A stretch of 64,000 bases of DNA from an uncultured Bacteroidales bacterium. GTDB lineage: Bacteria; Bacteroidota; Bacteroidia; Bacteroidales; Bacteroidaceae. Below the pieces are notes generated by a model. It ran no database searches. It was not told the DNA's origin and saw only the letters and a list, made by a program, of their open reading frames with translations. The DNA lies in contig CACYLU010000007.1 of the NCBI GenBank assembly GCA_902775375.1, positions 86,106-150,105 of the forward strand, in the 5' to 3' direction. Positions within the stretch are counted from its first letter, which is position 1. Every line of letters starts with the position of its first letter. A program made the translations under genes and the position numbers. Positions 42,804 to 51,717 of this stretch are shown here, in pieces.

Positions 42804-43616
42804 ATGGCTGACAATTTCTTAGAGAAACGCTACGCTGAATACGAGGCTAGGCGTGAGTCCCTCCAACGGAGTCACAGGCTGGGCAAAAAGCACGTAAGTC
42901 GACTTCACCGATTCAGCGCTAGCATAGAAGGAATTGACTTGCCAACAGAATTTACCGACCCTTTTAATTATACACCTCATCCGCTGTGCCTATTAGCAAC
43001 GGATGAGGTGATGTCATATATTGACACCCATCCAGAATGGCATGACGAGCTGCAACTAGGCAAAATGTTTGGCGTATTAGTAGTTAAGAACGTATTGGGT
43101 CACATAGGTTTCTTGGCTGCATTCTCAGGCTTGTTAAACAAACAAAACAACCTCCCCTATTTCGTACCAGCTGTTTATGATATGTTAAGTCCCAATGGTC
43201 ATTTCAAAACCGAAGAAAGGGAAATTAGTCTTCTTAATCTCCGTATTGAGCAATTATCAACAGACGGAGAATTATCTTCACTCATAACTTCAATGAAACA
43301 TGAACGCAAACAACGCTCAATAGCATTGCAAACTTGGCTTTTTGAGCAGTTTATTATACAGAATGCTCGTGGTGAGCGCAAGAACTTAATCGAAATATTT
43401 CAAGAAAAAGAGCAGCATTTACCTCCAGGCGGTGCTGGGGAATGTGCTGCTCCTAAATTATTACAATATGCTTTCCTTAACAAACTACAGCCTATAGCAA
43501 TGGCTGAGTTCTGGTGGGGCAACTCGCCCAAGAACGAGGAACGCATTCATGGTCATTTCTACCCTGCCTGTGAGCAGAAATGCAGACCAATACTTAACTT
43601 TATGCTTAATTGTTGA
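42804..43616 (+). pseudogene. N-terminal domain of RluA-type pseudouridine synthase, catalytic domain missing
   Basis: 270 aa. From about residue 45 it matches what I know as the N-terminal extension of a large Bacteroidales RluA-family protein (usually about 550 aa): DPFNYTPHPLCLLATDEV, GKMFGVLVV, FLAAFSG and YFVPAVYDM. A Cys-rich end follows: PPGGAGECAAPKLLQYAF, MAEFWWGNSPK and HFYPACEQKCRPIL. The protein stops just where the synthase domain should begin. Its stop overlaps that of the convergent maoC gene by 11 bases. The first 43 residues (MADNFLEKRYAEYEARRES) are not part of that family as I know it. It may be a pseudogene or a retained stand-alone domain. The frame is open and undamaged. 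Confidence 0.65.
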
Positions 43617-44076
43617 AGTAATAAAGGAATGTAGCAATGCCATCCAACGCATGCTTTTTCTCACCCTCAATCTCAATATAGAAATTAATCTCTGCTTTTG
43701 CAATGCCACGTAGGTTAAGCACAGACTTCATATCAGCAACCAAGCGAATGCGCTGGCCAGAAAGTACGGGCTGACCAAATTTCATCTTATCCATACCATA
43801 GTTAACCATCATCTTGAGATTGTGCACCTCTATTATCTGTTCCCATAAATAAGGTAACACCGACAAGGTAAAATAGCCATGCACGATGGTGGTCTTATAG
43901 GGGCTCTCCACTTTGGCACGTTCAGGATCCACATGTATCCACTGATGATCAAGTGTGGCATCTGCAAACATATTAATACGCTCCTGAGTCATCTCCAAAA
44001 AATCTGACTCGCCGATGCGATGACCCTCTAAGGCTTGAAACTCGGCTAAATTATTCACTACTACTTTTGTACTCAT
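43606..44076 (-). CDS. MaoC-family (R)-enoyl-CoA hydratase-like protein
   Basis: 156 aa from the ATG at 44076; the frame extends upstream but into the promoter area. It has the single hot-dog fold with the catalytic pair in FADATLDHQWIHVDPERA (Asp and His), followed by VHGYFTLSVLPYLW and KFGQPVLSGQRIRLVADM. Family members hydrate enoyl-CoA or enoyl-ACP. It stands alone, convergent with the truncated RluA-type gene (11-base overlap). Confidence 0.88.
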   Translation of the reverse strand: MSTKVVVNNLAEFQALEGHRIGESDFLEMTQERINMFADATLDHQWIHVDPERAKVESPYKTTIVHGYFTLSVLPYLWEQIIEVHNLKMMVNYGMDKMKFGQPVLSGQRIRLVADMKSVLNLRGIAKAEINFYIEIEGEKKHALDGIATFLYYFNN

Positions 44077-44195
44077 TTTATTTATGTTTTTATTCTGCAC
44101 AAACCAATAGAAATTGTGCAATATTCTGGCTGCAAAATTACACATTATTTCGAAATAGCCGTATAAGTAATGGATTATTTTTATATATTCGCAGC

Positions 44196-44843
44196 ATGAA
44201 AGAGCGAAGTGGTGAGACGTACATACAAGAACTTATCAAGGAAGGCGAACACCAACAGCAGGATTTCAAGTTTGAGATTTCTGATGTGTGCAAGATTGCC
44301 AAATCGCTGTCAGCCTTTGCCAATACCGATGGAGGCAGATTACTAATCGGTGTAAAGGACAACGGAAAGATAGCCGGTGTGCATTCAGAAGAAGAGCAAT
44401 ACATGATTCAGGCTGCTGCTGAATTGTTTTGTGTACCTCCCGTAGCATTTGAGATGACTACTTATATCGTAGAAGGCAAGCAAGTGCTACTGACTGAGAT
44501 CAAGCGGGCAAGAAAACGCCCCGTATATGCTAAAGGCGAAGACGGCAAATTGACAGCTTACGTGCGAGTTGCCGACGAAAACATTTTAGCGACTCCAGTA
44601 CACTTGAGATACTGGCAACAGAGTGAGAGTCAAAGTGGAGAGCTAACGGTCTATTCAGAAAGAGAGCAGCATTTGCTGAGTCTGCTCAACGAATGTCGTA
44701 TGCTGACACTCAACAAATGCTGCAAATTATCTGGGCTACCCCGTCCTGTTACCATCAAACTGTTGGCTAGATTCATAAGATACGGCATCGTAGAAGCCAT
44801 ATATAAGGAGCATCAATTCTATTTTACTCAAAGAAACTCATAG
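44196..44843 (+). CDS. AlbA_2 (Schlafen-like) domain protein with C-terminal winged helix
   Basis: 215 aa from the ATG at 44196. Residues 1-115 are the AlbA_2 domain: EHQQQDFKFEISDVCKIAKSLSAFANTDGGRLLIGVKDNGKIAG is its signature, continuing to VLLTEIKRARKRPVYAK. Residues about 145-215 form a winged-helix-like region (LTLNKCCKLSGLPRPVTIKLLARFIRYGIVE). AlbA_2 proteins are suspected nucleic-acid-binding regulators, sometimes nucleases. The gene overlaps the convergent phosphodiesterase by 20 bases. Its role is unknown. Confidence 0.82.
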   Translation: MKERSGETYIQELIKEGEHQQQDFKFEISDVCKIAKSLSAFANTDGGRLLIGVKDNGKIAGVHSEEEQYMIQAAAELFCVPPVAFEMTTYIVEGKQVLLTEIKRARKRPVYAKGEDGKLTAYVRVADENILATPVHLRYWQQSESQSGELTVYSEREQHLLSLLNECRMLTLNKCCKLSGLPRPVTIKLLARFIRYGIVEAIYKEHQFYFTQRNS

Positions 44844-45741
44844 CAGGTCGTCCCACCCAAGATTGAGGAGGCTGAATGCCCAAAATATAGGCTATTGTAG
44901 CTGGCACATCGTACTGCATCACCACATCGGAAGATTCAAAACCCTGCTTAATTCCTTTGCCACAAACTATAAACGGCGTCTCCATCTCTTTGATGGTCAT
45001 TCCTCCATGTCCTTTATCAATACCGCCATGATCAGATGACACTATAAATACGGCGTCATCGTAGATGCCTGCATCTTTCATAGCTTGAATCAGGCGGCCT
45101 ATAGCTTTGTCTATTTCTGCCAACTTATTATAATATTCAGGGGTGTACCATCCAAACTCATGCGCTGTTTCATCGAGTGTTCCAAAATAAGCAGTATAAA
45201 AGAAAGGCTTATATCGCTTAATATAATCCTCTGCAATACTACAATTCTTGTTTATGTCTGAATAGCTGTCTGGAATATATTCCCAATGGTTAATGGCCAA
45301 TGTATCAATAACGTACTTGATGCCATCCCAATCGAAAGTACATCCAGTTTCAGCATCGGGTTGTTGTTCACGGATAATAGAATAAATAGTTGGAAATATA
45401 TTGTGATTGTTCTGCACGAAAGCAGGAATTTCAGGAACTTTAGAGTTCCACTTGGTATAGCCATGTAACTCTGTAGGAGCACCCATAAACATGGAAGCCC
45501 AGTTAATAGCTGATGCAGAAGGTAGTACAGAACGTTTGTGCAGCGTATAGCTGCCATTTGCCATCAACGCACGGATATTAGGTATATCGTGAGCTTGATC
45601 AAGTTCATGAGCAGCCCAACCATCAATACCCACCATCACTACATGTTTTGCTTTAGATGGTAACTGCTGTTTCGTACTGCTGCATGAAGCGAGTGCACAT
45701 GCAAAAACAACCAGACAGAATAGAAAGAATACCTTTTTCAT
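44824..45741 (-). CDS. Type I phosphodiesterase / alkaline-phosphatase-superfamily lipoprotein
   Basis: 305 aa. The signal peptide ends ACALASC (Cys19). The fold of the superfamily is clear: VVMVGIDGWAAHELDQA holds the first metal Asp, the nucleophile region is VLPSASAINWASMFMGAPTELHGYT, TLDETAHEFGWY holds a second metal site, and VFIVSSDHGGIDKGHGG the third. It probably hydrolyses phosphodiester or phosphomonoester substrates in the periplasm. The exact substrate is unknown. It is transcribed alone and divergent from the 45848 gene. Confidence 0.86.
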   Translation of the reverse strand: MKKVFFLFCLVVFACALASCSSTKQQLPSKAKHVVMVGIDGWAAHELDQAHDIPNIRALMANGSYTLHKRSVLPSASAINWASMFMGAPTELHGYTKWNSKVPEIPAFVQNNHNIFPTIYSIIREQQPDAETGCTFDWDGIKYVIDTLAINHWEYIPDSYSDINKNCSIAEDYIKRYKPFFYTAYFGTLDETAHEFGWYTPEYYNKLAEIDKAIGRLIQAMKDAGIYDDAVFIVSSDHGGIDKGHGGMTIKEMETPFIVCGKGIKQGFESSDVVMQYDVPATIAYILGIQPPQSWVGRPAMSFFE

Positions 45742-45847
45742 TGTTCCAAGTTTTTAGAGTTATCTATTTACAAAAATAGTGGAAAGATGTTAGAAAGTCA
45801 AATAAAATATGTAAATTTGCGTCGCTTAACAGTAATGAATTTACACA

Positions 45848-46480
45848 ATGAGTATAATTTCTAAATTATTCGGTAAAAAAGATAATACTTCGGCACAGAG
45901 TGCAGAAGATTTCATGTCATTGGTGCGTGTTTATTTCCAGTCGGTACTGGCAGTAAACTTGGGCATAACTAACATACGTGCTATTCCAGATGTAGCCAAT
46001 TTCAAGCGTTTGTTCAAAATTCCCACAACAGGAGGCAAGTTAGGACAAGGAGAGAAAACAGCTTCAAAAAAGATGTTGATACAGGACTATGGACTGAGCG
46101 AAAACTTCTTCAAAGAAATTGATAGTTCTATCAAAAAGCATGTACGTAATCAGAATCAGGTCCAGTCATATATGTTTATGTATCAAGGTTTCACCTCCGA
46201 CTTGATGATGATGATTGGCAACCTGATGCAATGGAAACTACGTGTGCCATCCATGTTTGCCAGCGTGATTAAGAGCGCGGTGGAGGACACCGTACATGAC
46301 ATTTGCACCAAACCTGTGTTCAAGAAAGACGATGAGCAAAAGACAGCCATGCAGATTCGCACTTACAAGGAGCGTCTAGACTACTCTGAACAGTGGATGA
46401 GTGAGTTCGTTTACAAAGTAGTAATGCTGGCCAAGAAAGAAAAGCGCAGCAAAGATGACGAGCAAGCTGAAAAGAAGTAA
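45848..46480 (+). CDS. Conserved hypothetical protein
   Basis: 210 aa, soluble, function not recognised. There is no signal peptide or membrane segment. It is mostly helical with a basic start (MSIISKLFGKKDN) and a Lys-rich end (KKEKRSKDDEQAEKK). The central helix DYGLSENFFKEIDSSIKKHV and a Met-rich stretch (SYMFMYQGFTSDLMMMIGNLMQWK) are notable. A -7 box TAAATTTG lies at 45812-45819. It ends 35 bases before the lactate permease gene and could be co-transcribed, but no functional link is evident. Confidence 0.7.
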   Translation: MSIISKLFGKKDNTSAQSAEDFMSLVRVYFQSVLAVNLGITNIRAIPDVANFKRLFKIPTTGGKLGQGEKTASKKMLIQDYGLSENFFKEIDSSIKKHVRNQNQVQSYMFMYQGFTSDLMMMIGNLMQWKLRVPSMFASVIKSAVEDTVHDICTKPVFKKDDEQKTAMQIRTYKERLDYSEQWMSEFVYKVVMLAKKEKRSKDDEQAEKK

Positions 46481-46515
46481 TTATACTTAATACATCATTC
46501 TAATACCTGAAGAAT

Positions 46516-48069
46516 ATGGCTGTAATCCTATCTATTTTACCAATTATTCTGTTATTCGTTCTGATGCTTGGCTTTAAGATGGCAGGTCACAAGAGTGCTT
46601 TTATCACGCTGGTAGTAACAGCCATCATTGCTCTGTTTGCCAGGCAAGCGGGCATCACTACACCCGACTATTTCAGTCAGAGTGCCGTGGGCTGGGCCTT
46701 TATTGAAGGTGTGCTGAAAGCCATTTTCCCCATCTTGATTATTATCTTAATGGCTATCTTCAGCTACAATGTTCTGGTAGAGAGCAAGAAGATTGAAGTC
46801 ATTAAAAGCCAGTTCACCACCTTTACAGATGACAAGGGTATTATGGTGCTGATGCTGGTTTGGGGCTTTGGCGGCTTATTAGAAGGTATGGCAGGTTTCG
46901 GTACAGCTGTTGCAATTCCAGCAGCCATTCTTATATCATTGGGATTCAAGCCTATGTTCAGTGCTCTGGTTGCTCTGATAGCTAATACGGTAGCAACGGG
47001 GTTTGGTGCAGTAGGTGTACCAGTCATTACCCTCTGCAAGGAAGCTTTGGGCAGTGACGTGTCTCAGGAAGCCATCTGTGACATTGCCGCTAAGGCGGTA
47101 ATTCAGCTTTCACCACTATTCTTCATCCTTCCGTTTATCATCTTGATGCTGACCGATCACAGCAAGAAAGCCTTACTGAAGAATGTGCTATTATCCATTT
47201 GGGTAGGTGCTATCAGTGTGGCTGTGCAATATATAGTTGCCAAGTATTTAGGGGCAGAAACGCCGGCTATCTTAGGCAGTGTAGCAGCGATTGTTGCCAT
47301 TATTATCTATGCAAAGTTGTTCACACCTAAGCGTGAGAAGAGAGCCAACGAGAAGAGTTTTTCCGCCTATGAGACCTTCCAAGCTTGGAGCGTATATTTG
47401 TTCATATTGGTATTCATCCTTATATCAGGCCCCATGGTGCCACCTATCCGTGAGTTTCTAACCACTCACCTGGTGACCAAACTGCAACTACCAGAGATTG
47501 GAACTACTTTCTCTTTCGGCTGGATATCTAATGCAGGTCTGATGCTGTTCCTCGGTACAGTGATAGGTGGCCTTATTCAAGGTGTCAGTTTTAAGCGACT
47601 GATGGCGCTACTGGCAAAGACCACCGTAAACCTTAACAAGACAATGATGACTATTATCAGTCTTGTATCATTGGCATCCATCATGAACCATGCGGGAATG
47701 ATTACTGAGATTGCTAACGCTCTAGCTGGCGCAACGGGTGGCTTATATCCATTATTCGCTCCGTTGATCGGTGCCATTGGTACATTTGTGACAGGCAGTG
47801 ACACCTCTTCCAATATCTTGTTTGCCAAGTTGCAGGCTAATGTAGGTGCACAGATGGGATTCCCATTAGGCTCAGGTGAGAGCAACTGGCTGGTAGCAGC
47901 AAATACCACAGGTGCTACTGGCGGCAAGATGATCTCTCCACAAAGTATTGCCATCGCTACTGCTTCGTGCGACATGCAAGGAAAGGACGGGGAGATTATG
48001 AAGTCAGCTATCCCATACGCTTTATTGTATATCATCATCGGAGGCCTGATGGTTTATTTCGGTATGTAA
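46516..48069 (+). CDS. lctP: L-lactate permease (LctP family)
   Basis: 517 aa with about 12-14 membrane segments. The family signature GGLLEGMAGFGTAVAIPAAIL is at about residues 118-138. The late GTFVTGSDTSSNILFAKLQ and SGESNWLVAANTTGATGGKMISPQS segments are also typical. It imports lactate or glycolate with protons. It is convergent with lutCBA, the lactate oxidation genes, so the two transcripts very likely serve one pathway. Confidence 0.93.
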   Translation: MAVILSILPIILLFVLMLGFKMAGHKSAFITLVVTAIIALFARQAGITTPDYFSQSAVGWAFIEGVLKAIFPILIIILMAIFSYNVLVESKKIEVIKSQFTTFTDDKGIMVLMLVWGFGGLLEGMAGFGTAVAIPAAILISLGFKPMFSALVALIANTVATGFGAVGVPVITLCKEALGSDVSQEAICDIAAKAVIQLSPLFFILPFIILMLTDHSKKALLKNVLLSIWVGAISVAVQYIVAKYLGAETPAILGSVAAIVAIIIYAKLFTPKREKRANEKSFSAYETFQAWSVYLFILVFILISGPMVPPIREFLTTHLVTKLQLPEIGTTFSFGWISNAGLMLFLGTVIGGLIQGVSFKRLMALLAKTTVNLNKTMMTIISLVSLASIMNHAGMITEIANALAGATGGLYPLFAPLIGAIGTFVTGSDTSSNILFAKLQANVGAQMGFPLGSGESNWLVAANTTGATGGKMISPQSIAIATASCDMQGKDGEIMKSAIPYALLYIIIGGLMVYFGM

Positions 48070-48090
48070 CTTGTATTACCCAATACAATT

Positions 48091-48119
48091 AAGGGGAGGC
48101 TCGTAAGAACCTCCCCTTT
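48091..48119. terminator. Bidirectional terminator between lactate permease and lutC
   Basis: A perfect 9-bp stem AAGGGGAGG (48091-48099 with 48110-48118) between convergent genes, with T residues on the plus strand. Confidence 0.85.
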
Positions 48120-48139
48120 CATATTTGGCCTTCACCAAT

Positions 48140-48721
48140 TCAAACCAAAATCACCAGAGCCTCCATAGCACCGTGGGCACCTTTCACCAAGGTCTGCTCA
48201 ATATCGGCAGTTTTGGAAGGACCAGAGATAAAGGTAGCGAAGTTATATTTTGGCATTTGCTCAATCTTGGCGTATGCCTCGGCCATATTATTCACCAAGT
48301 TTTTCTTCTCCAAGATAATCACCAGACGTTCGGCTATGAAATAGATGATTTTGTGCTTTACAGTCTGCGGAATCCAAACACAACCATTTTCAGCTACACC
48401 AATCTCGCCTTTGACTACTGCCAGGTCAGTACCGTTAAGGTCTTGTGCCACCTCCACCTCATCTGGATTCAATGTAGCACAAGAAATCTCTGGCATGTTA
48501 CTTGCTATTGCATTCATGTTGGGATAACGCTTCAGGATATAGTCGTTCACATCAGTTCCCTCAGGCAACTCCACAGCTTCACCGCCCACTGCCGCGCTGA
48601 TAGCTATGAACTGCTTAACAAGGTCGGGATATTGCACGGCATTGACCTTCCATGTAGGATAGTCGAATTTCTGCAACGTATTCTCCTTAATCGATGCCAA
48701 TATTTCGTTCTTGCTACTCAT
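48140..48721 (-). CDS. lutC: Lactate utilization protein LutC (LUD domain)
   Basis: 193 aa from the ATG at 48721, one base after the lutB stop and behind a strong Shine-Dalgarno (AAGGAGG). A longer frame inside lutB is unlikely. The LUD domain is shown by DLNGTDLAVVKGEIGVAENGCVWIPQT and ATFISGPSKTADIEQTLVKGAHG. It is one of three LutABC subunits that oxidise L-lactate to pyruvate using Fe-S clusters and feed electrons to the respiratory chain. Confidence 0.92.
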   Translation of the reverse strand: MSSKNEILASIKENTLQKFDYPTWKVNAVQYPDLVKQFIAISAAVGGEAVELPEGTDVNDYILKRYPNMNAIASNMPEISCATLNPDEVEVAQDLNGTDLAVVKGEIGVAENGCVWIPQTVKHKIIYFIAERLVIILEKKNLVNNMAEAYAKIEQMPKYNFATFISGPSKTADIEQTLVKGAHGAMEALVILV

Positions 48722-48722
48722 A

Positions 48723-50105
48723 TTACTTTTCCTCCTTTCCTTGTACTTCATGATTTTTCCACATCTTATTGAATGACTCCTTTGGGAATTTCATCATTTC
48801 GTGCCCTTTACCCCAAGCGTTTAAGCCATTGTACAGCATAAAGCGAGGCAAACCGTTAGCTATAGGAGCCAAAGTTAGCGCCGTCTCGTAGAGACCTTGG
48901 TGCTCGAAAATATATTTCAAGCCTTTACTCATGAGTTTCTTTTCCTTGTTGGCATGACCGAAATCATCCATCTTCTGACGCCACTTATAAATCTGCTCTC
49001 CCAAGTCAATCTTCACAGGACACACATTTTGGCAACTAAGACAGAGCGTACAAGCCGACACGTTATCGTAGTATTTGTCGGGATTATGTGCCATCCCCAA
49101 GTTAATACCGACTGGGCCAGGAATAAAATAGGTATAAGAATATCCACCTGTGCGACGATATACGGGACAAGTGTTCATGCAAGCACCACAACGCATACAG
49201 TTCAGCAACTTATAATGATCTGCCTGGCCAAGGATCTTGCTCCTGCCATTATCCACTATAATAATATGGTACTCACCACCAAGACGCGGGCCTCGGAAAT
49301 GAGACGTATAAGTAGTAGTAGGCTGCCCAGTGCCACAGCGAGCCAGTAACCTTGTTAACACGCCCATAGCCTCTTGGTTGGGCACAATCTTATCAATACC
49401 AAACGCCGTGATATTAAGTTTAGGGCTTGACATACCCATATCAGCATTGCCTTCATTAGTACATACCACGCAATCACCAGTAGAGGCTATAGCAAAGTTG
49501 GCACCCGTCATGGCTGCATCGGCATGCAAGAAAAGGTTACGCAGGTTACGGCGAGCCACATGCGTCAGATAAGTAGGATCATTATTGCCAGGTTCAGCAT
49601 CCATTTTCTCCCTAAAAGTATCGCCCACCTGTTCTTTTGTAATATGGATAGCAGGCATCACGATGTGACTGGGTGGCAGTTTCATAAGTTGGAGAATACG
49701 TTCACCCAAGTCAGTCTCAATGGTATCAATACCTTTAGATATGAGGAAAGGATCCAATTCGCACTCCTCTGATAGCATGGACTTGCTTTTTACAAAGCTC
49801 CTCACGTCATGACTCTTAAGAATACTGAATATAATATCACGATACTCTTCAGCATCCTTAGCCCAATGCACGATGGCACCATTGGCGGTAGCGTTTTTCT
49901 CAAACTCAACCAGCAGTTCATCGAGGTGACTGTTGGAATAGAGCTTCAACTCACTTGCCATTTCACGCAATTCTTCCCACTCAGGGACATCATCCCTCAT
50001 TTTATCACGTTTCACACGCACAGACCAGAATGTCTGGTTGTGATGATTTACCTTATCGCGGTCTTTCAAGAACTTGGCCGCAGCAATAGAATGTTTCGTA
50101 CTCAT
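48723..50105 (-). CDS. lutB: Lactate utilization Fe-S protein LutB
   Basis: 460 aa. The N-terminal part is a LUD-type domain (NGAIVHWAKDAEEYRDII; SMLSEECEL; FAIASTGDCVVCTNEGN). A ferredoxin region follows with two 4Fe-4S Cys clusters, CMRCGACMNTCPVYR and CTLCLSCQNVCPVK, near residues 305-370. It is the central electron-transfer subunit of the lactate oxidation complex. It overlaps lutA by 4 bases (ATGA), so translation is coupled. Confidence 0.94.
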   Translation of the reverse strand: MSTKHSIAAAKFLKDRDKVNHHNQTFWSVRVKRDKMRDDVPEWEELREMASELKLYSNSHLDELLVEFEKNATANGAIVHWAKDAEEYRDIIFSILKSHDVRSFVKSKSMLSEECELDPFLISKGIDTIETDLGERILQLMKLPPSHIVMPAIHITKEQVGDTFREKMDAEPGNNDPTYLTHVARRNLRNLFLHADAAMTGANFAIASTGDCVVCTNEGNADMGMSSPKLNITAFGIDKIVPNQEAMGVLTRLLARCGTGQPTTTYTSHFRGPRLGGEYHIIIVDNGRSKILGQADHYKLLNCMRCGACMNTCPVYRRTGGYSYTYFIPGPVGINLGMAHNPDKYYDNVSACTLCLSCQNVCPVKIDLGEQIYKWRQKMDDFGHANKEKKLMSKGLKYIFEHQGLYETALTLAPIANGLPRFMLYNGLNAWGKGHEMMKFPKESFNKMWKNHEVQGKEEK

Positions 50106-50836
50106 AATCCAGCAGCTAAGATTTGAACAATGTGAATAGTCTTGATAGGCAGGTGCTCACGGTCAATCACACCCTGCATGTGCATCAGGCATGAGCTGTC
50201 GGCTCCTGTAATATATTCCGCACCGGTATTCATGTGATGATGCACCTTGTCTTGCCCCATACAAATTGAGACTTCAGGTTCCTCAACAGCAAACATACCA
50301 CCAAATCCGCAGCACTCATCTGGATGCTCTGGCTCAAACACTTCTATGCCGTTGACCATCGAAAGCAAATCACGCAACTTATTAAAATAGGGCAAGCCCA
50401 GCTCAGATGCTCTTGACAAGCCCAGCTCACGCACTCCGTGGCAGCTGTTGTGAATGCTGACCTTATGAGGGAAAGATGCCTGCAATTTTTCTGGCTTTAC
50501 CACGTCATGAATAAACTCGCAGATATCATAAATCTTGCCTACGCTTTCACACTTATGCCCCTTTAAGATATTGGGATAATTGAGCTTGACAAAAGCCACA
50601 CAACTAGCAGATGGGCCTACTACATAGTCATACCCTTTGAACTTCTCTTCAAATGTAAGTGCTAGTTTCTTTGAATCTTTCTCAAACCCTGCATTAGCCA
50701 TAGGTTGCCCACAGCAAGTCTGGTCTTCGGGATAGTCAACATCCAATCCCAGACTTTTAAGCAACTTGTATGCGGCAACACCCACTTCAGGATAGACGGC
50801 ATTGACATAACAGGGTATAAACAATCCTATTTTCAT
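50102..50836 (-). CDS. lutA: Lactate utilization protein LutA (CCG-domain Fe-S oxidoreductase)
   Basis: 244 aa. It has two cysteine-rich CCG-type motifs: EDQTCCGQPMANAGF in the first half and HPDECCGFGGMFAVEEPE in the second. Both are typical of LutA/GlpC/HdrB-like proteins, where such motifs hold non-cubane Fe-S clusters. It is the first gene of the lutABC operon. Confidence 0.94.
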   Translation of the reverse strand: MKIGLFIPCYVNAVYPEVGVAAYKLLKSLGLDVDYPEDQTCCGQPMANAGFEKDSKKLALTFEEKFKGYDYVVGPSASCVAFVKLNYPNILKGHKCESVGKIYDICEFIHDVVKPEKLQASFPHKVSIHNSCHGVRELGLSRASELGLPYFNKLRDLLSMVNGIEVFEPEHPDECCGFGGMFAVEEPEVSICMGQDKVHHHMNTGAEYITGADSSCLMHMQGVIDREHLPIKTIHIVQILAAGL

Positions 50837-50986
50837 ACATATCAGATTTATGGTTAGTATTTAAATAATCACTTCTTCTTATTATTGCAAATATAGGAAT
50901 TTTGCAAACTTGTAGCAATAAAAGGAGGATAAAAAACATACAAATCAAAAAAATAACATGGGACTGTCACTTTTTATCAACTTTAA

Positions 50987-51017
50987 TTTGGAGAAATAAC
51001 AGAAAGTAGTAATTTTG
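50987..51017 (+). promoter_or_regulatory. Promoter of coiled-coil/zapA operon
   Basis: TTTG (50987-50990), 19 bases, then TAATTTTG (51010-51017). It lies 20 bases before the ATG at 51038. Confidence 0.78.
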
Positions 51018-51037
51018 TAGCAAATTAGGTGTAGTAA

Positions 51038-51334
51038 ATGACAGACGAAGAGAAAAAACAACTCAGCAACTTCGAGACAAGTCTTCGCCATCTGATTTAT
51101 CTGCATGATAAACTGAGACGTGACCATGCCGAACTACAGCAACTTCTCTTAAACAAGGAAGAAGCCTTATCGAAGTTACGTTCTGAATACGACCAATTAA
51201 ACCAGTCGTATATGGACTTGAAGTCTGCCATGGCAATCAGTCTGGATGGAGGCGATGTACGCCAAACCAAACAGCGGTTGTCAAAAATAGTGCGTGAAGT
51301 CGACAAATGCATCGCTATGTTGAATCAATCATAA
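51038..51334 (+). CDS. Coiled-coil protein upstream of zapA
   Basis: 98 aa, almost entirely a heptad-repeat coiled coil (about residues 5-65: LRHLIYLHDKLRRDHAELQQLLLNKEEALSKLRSEYDQL). The C-terminal helix is DVRQTKQRLSKIVREVDKCIAMLNQS. There is no signal or membrane segment. It is 12 bases upstream of zapA under a shared promoter. By size, structure and context it is a plausible ZapB-like partner of ZapA at the division ring, although no sequence similarity to ZapB is claimed. Confidence 0.75.
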   Translation: MTDEEKKQLSNFETSLRHLIYLHDKLRRDHAELQQLLLNKEEALSKLRSEYDQLNQSYMDLKSAMAISLDGGDVRQTKQRLSKIVREVDKCIAMLNQS

Positions 51335-51346
51335 CACTTGAGATGT

Positions 51347-51637
51347 ATGGACGATGATATGATAAAAATTCAGTTAACCATTGGCAACAACCCGTTTCCT
51401 CTCACTATTCGCAGAAGCGAAGAAGAGACTGTACGCAAAGCTGCCAGGCAGGTTGATATCTTGACGAATGCGTATAAGGAGCATTATCCTGAATTGCCAG
51501 AGGTGCGCATCTTACAAATGGTAGCATACCAGTTGTCACTGGAAGGGCTGAAAGAGAAAGGGCGCAACGAAACCTCTCCTTATACCGACAAGATTCAAGA
51601 GTTGGCACAGCTAGTTGATGAATGCATCAATAAATAA
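51347..51637 (+). CDS. zapA: Cell division protein ZapA
   Basis: 96 aa from the ATG at 51347. A start three codons upstream at a TTG is less likely. KIQLTIGNNPFPLTIRRSEEETVRKAARQVDILTNAYKEHYPELPE is the ZapA head, followed by the long dimerisation helix (ILQMVAYQLSLEGLKEK). ZapA bundles FtsZ filaments. It is followed by a structured hairpin terminator and rny. Confidence 0.9.
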   Translation: MDDDMIKIQLTIGNNPFPLTIRRSEEETVRKAARQVDILTNAYKEHYPELPEVRILQMVAYQLSLEGLKEKGRNETSPYTDKIQELAQLVDECINK

Positions 51638-51662
51638 GGCTGTTACATTATAATGGACATCC

Positions 51663-51717
51663 ACGCACTGTTTACTCACTTGTTACCTTGTAGCAAGTTG
51701 GTTTTCAGTGCGTTTTT
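51663..51717 (+). terminator. Structured terminator between zapA and rny
   Basis: Outer stem ACGCACTG (51663-51670 with 51706-51713), inner stem ACTTG (51678-51682 with 51694-51698), then five T residues ending at the base before the rny ATG. Read-through or an internal promoter is needed to express rny. A small stable RNA ending here is possible. Confidence 0.7.
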
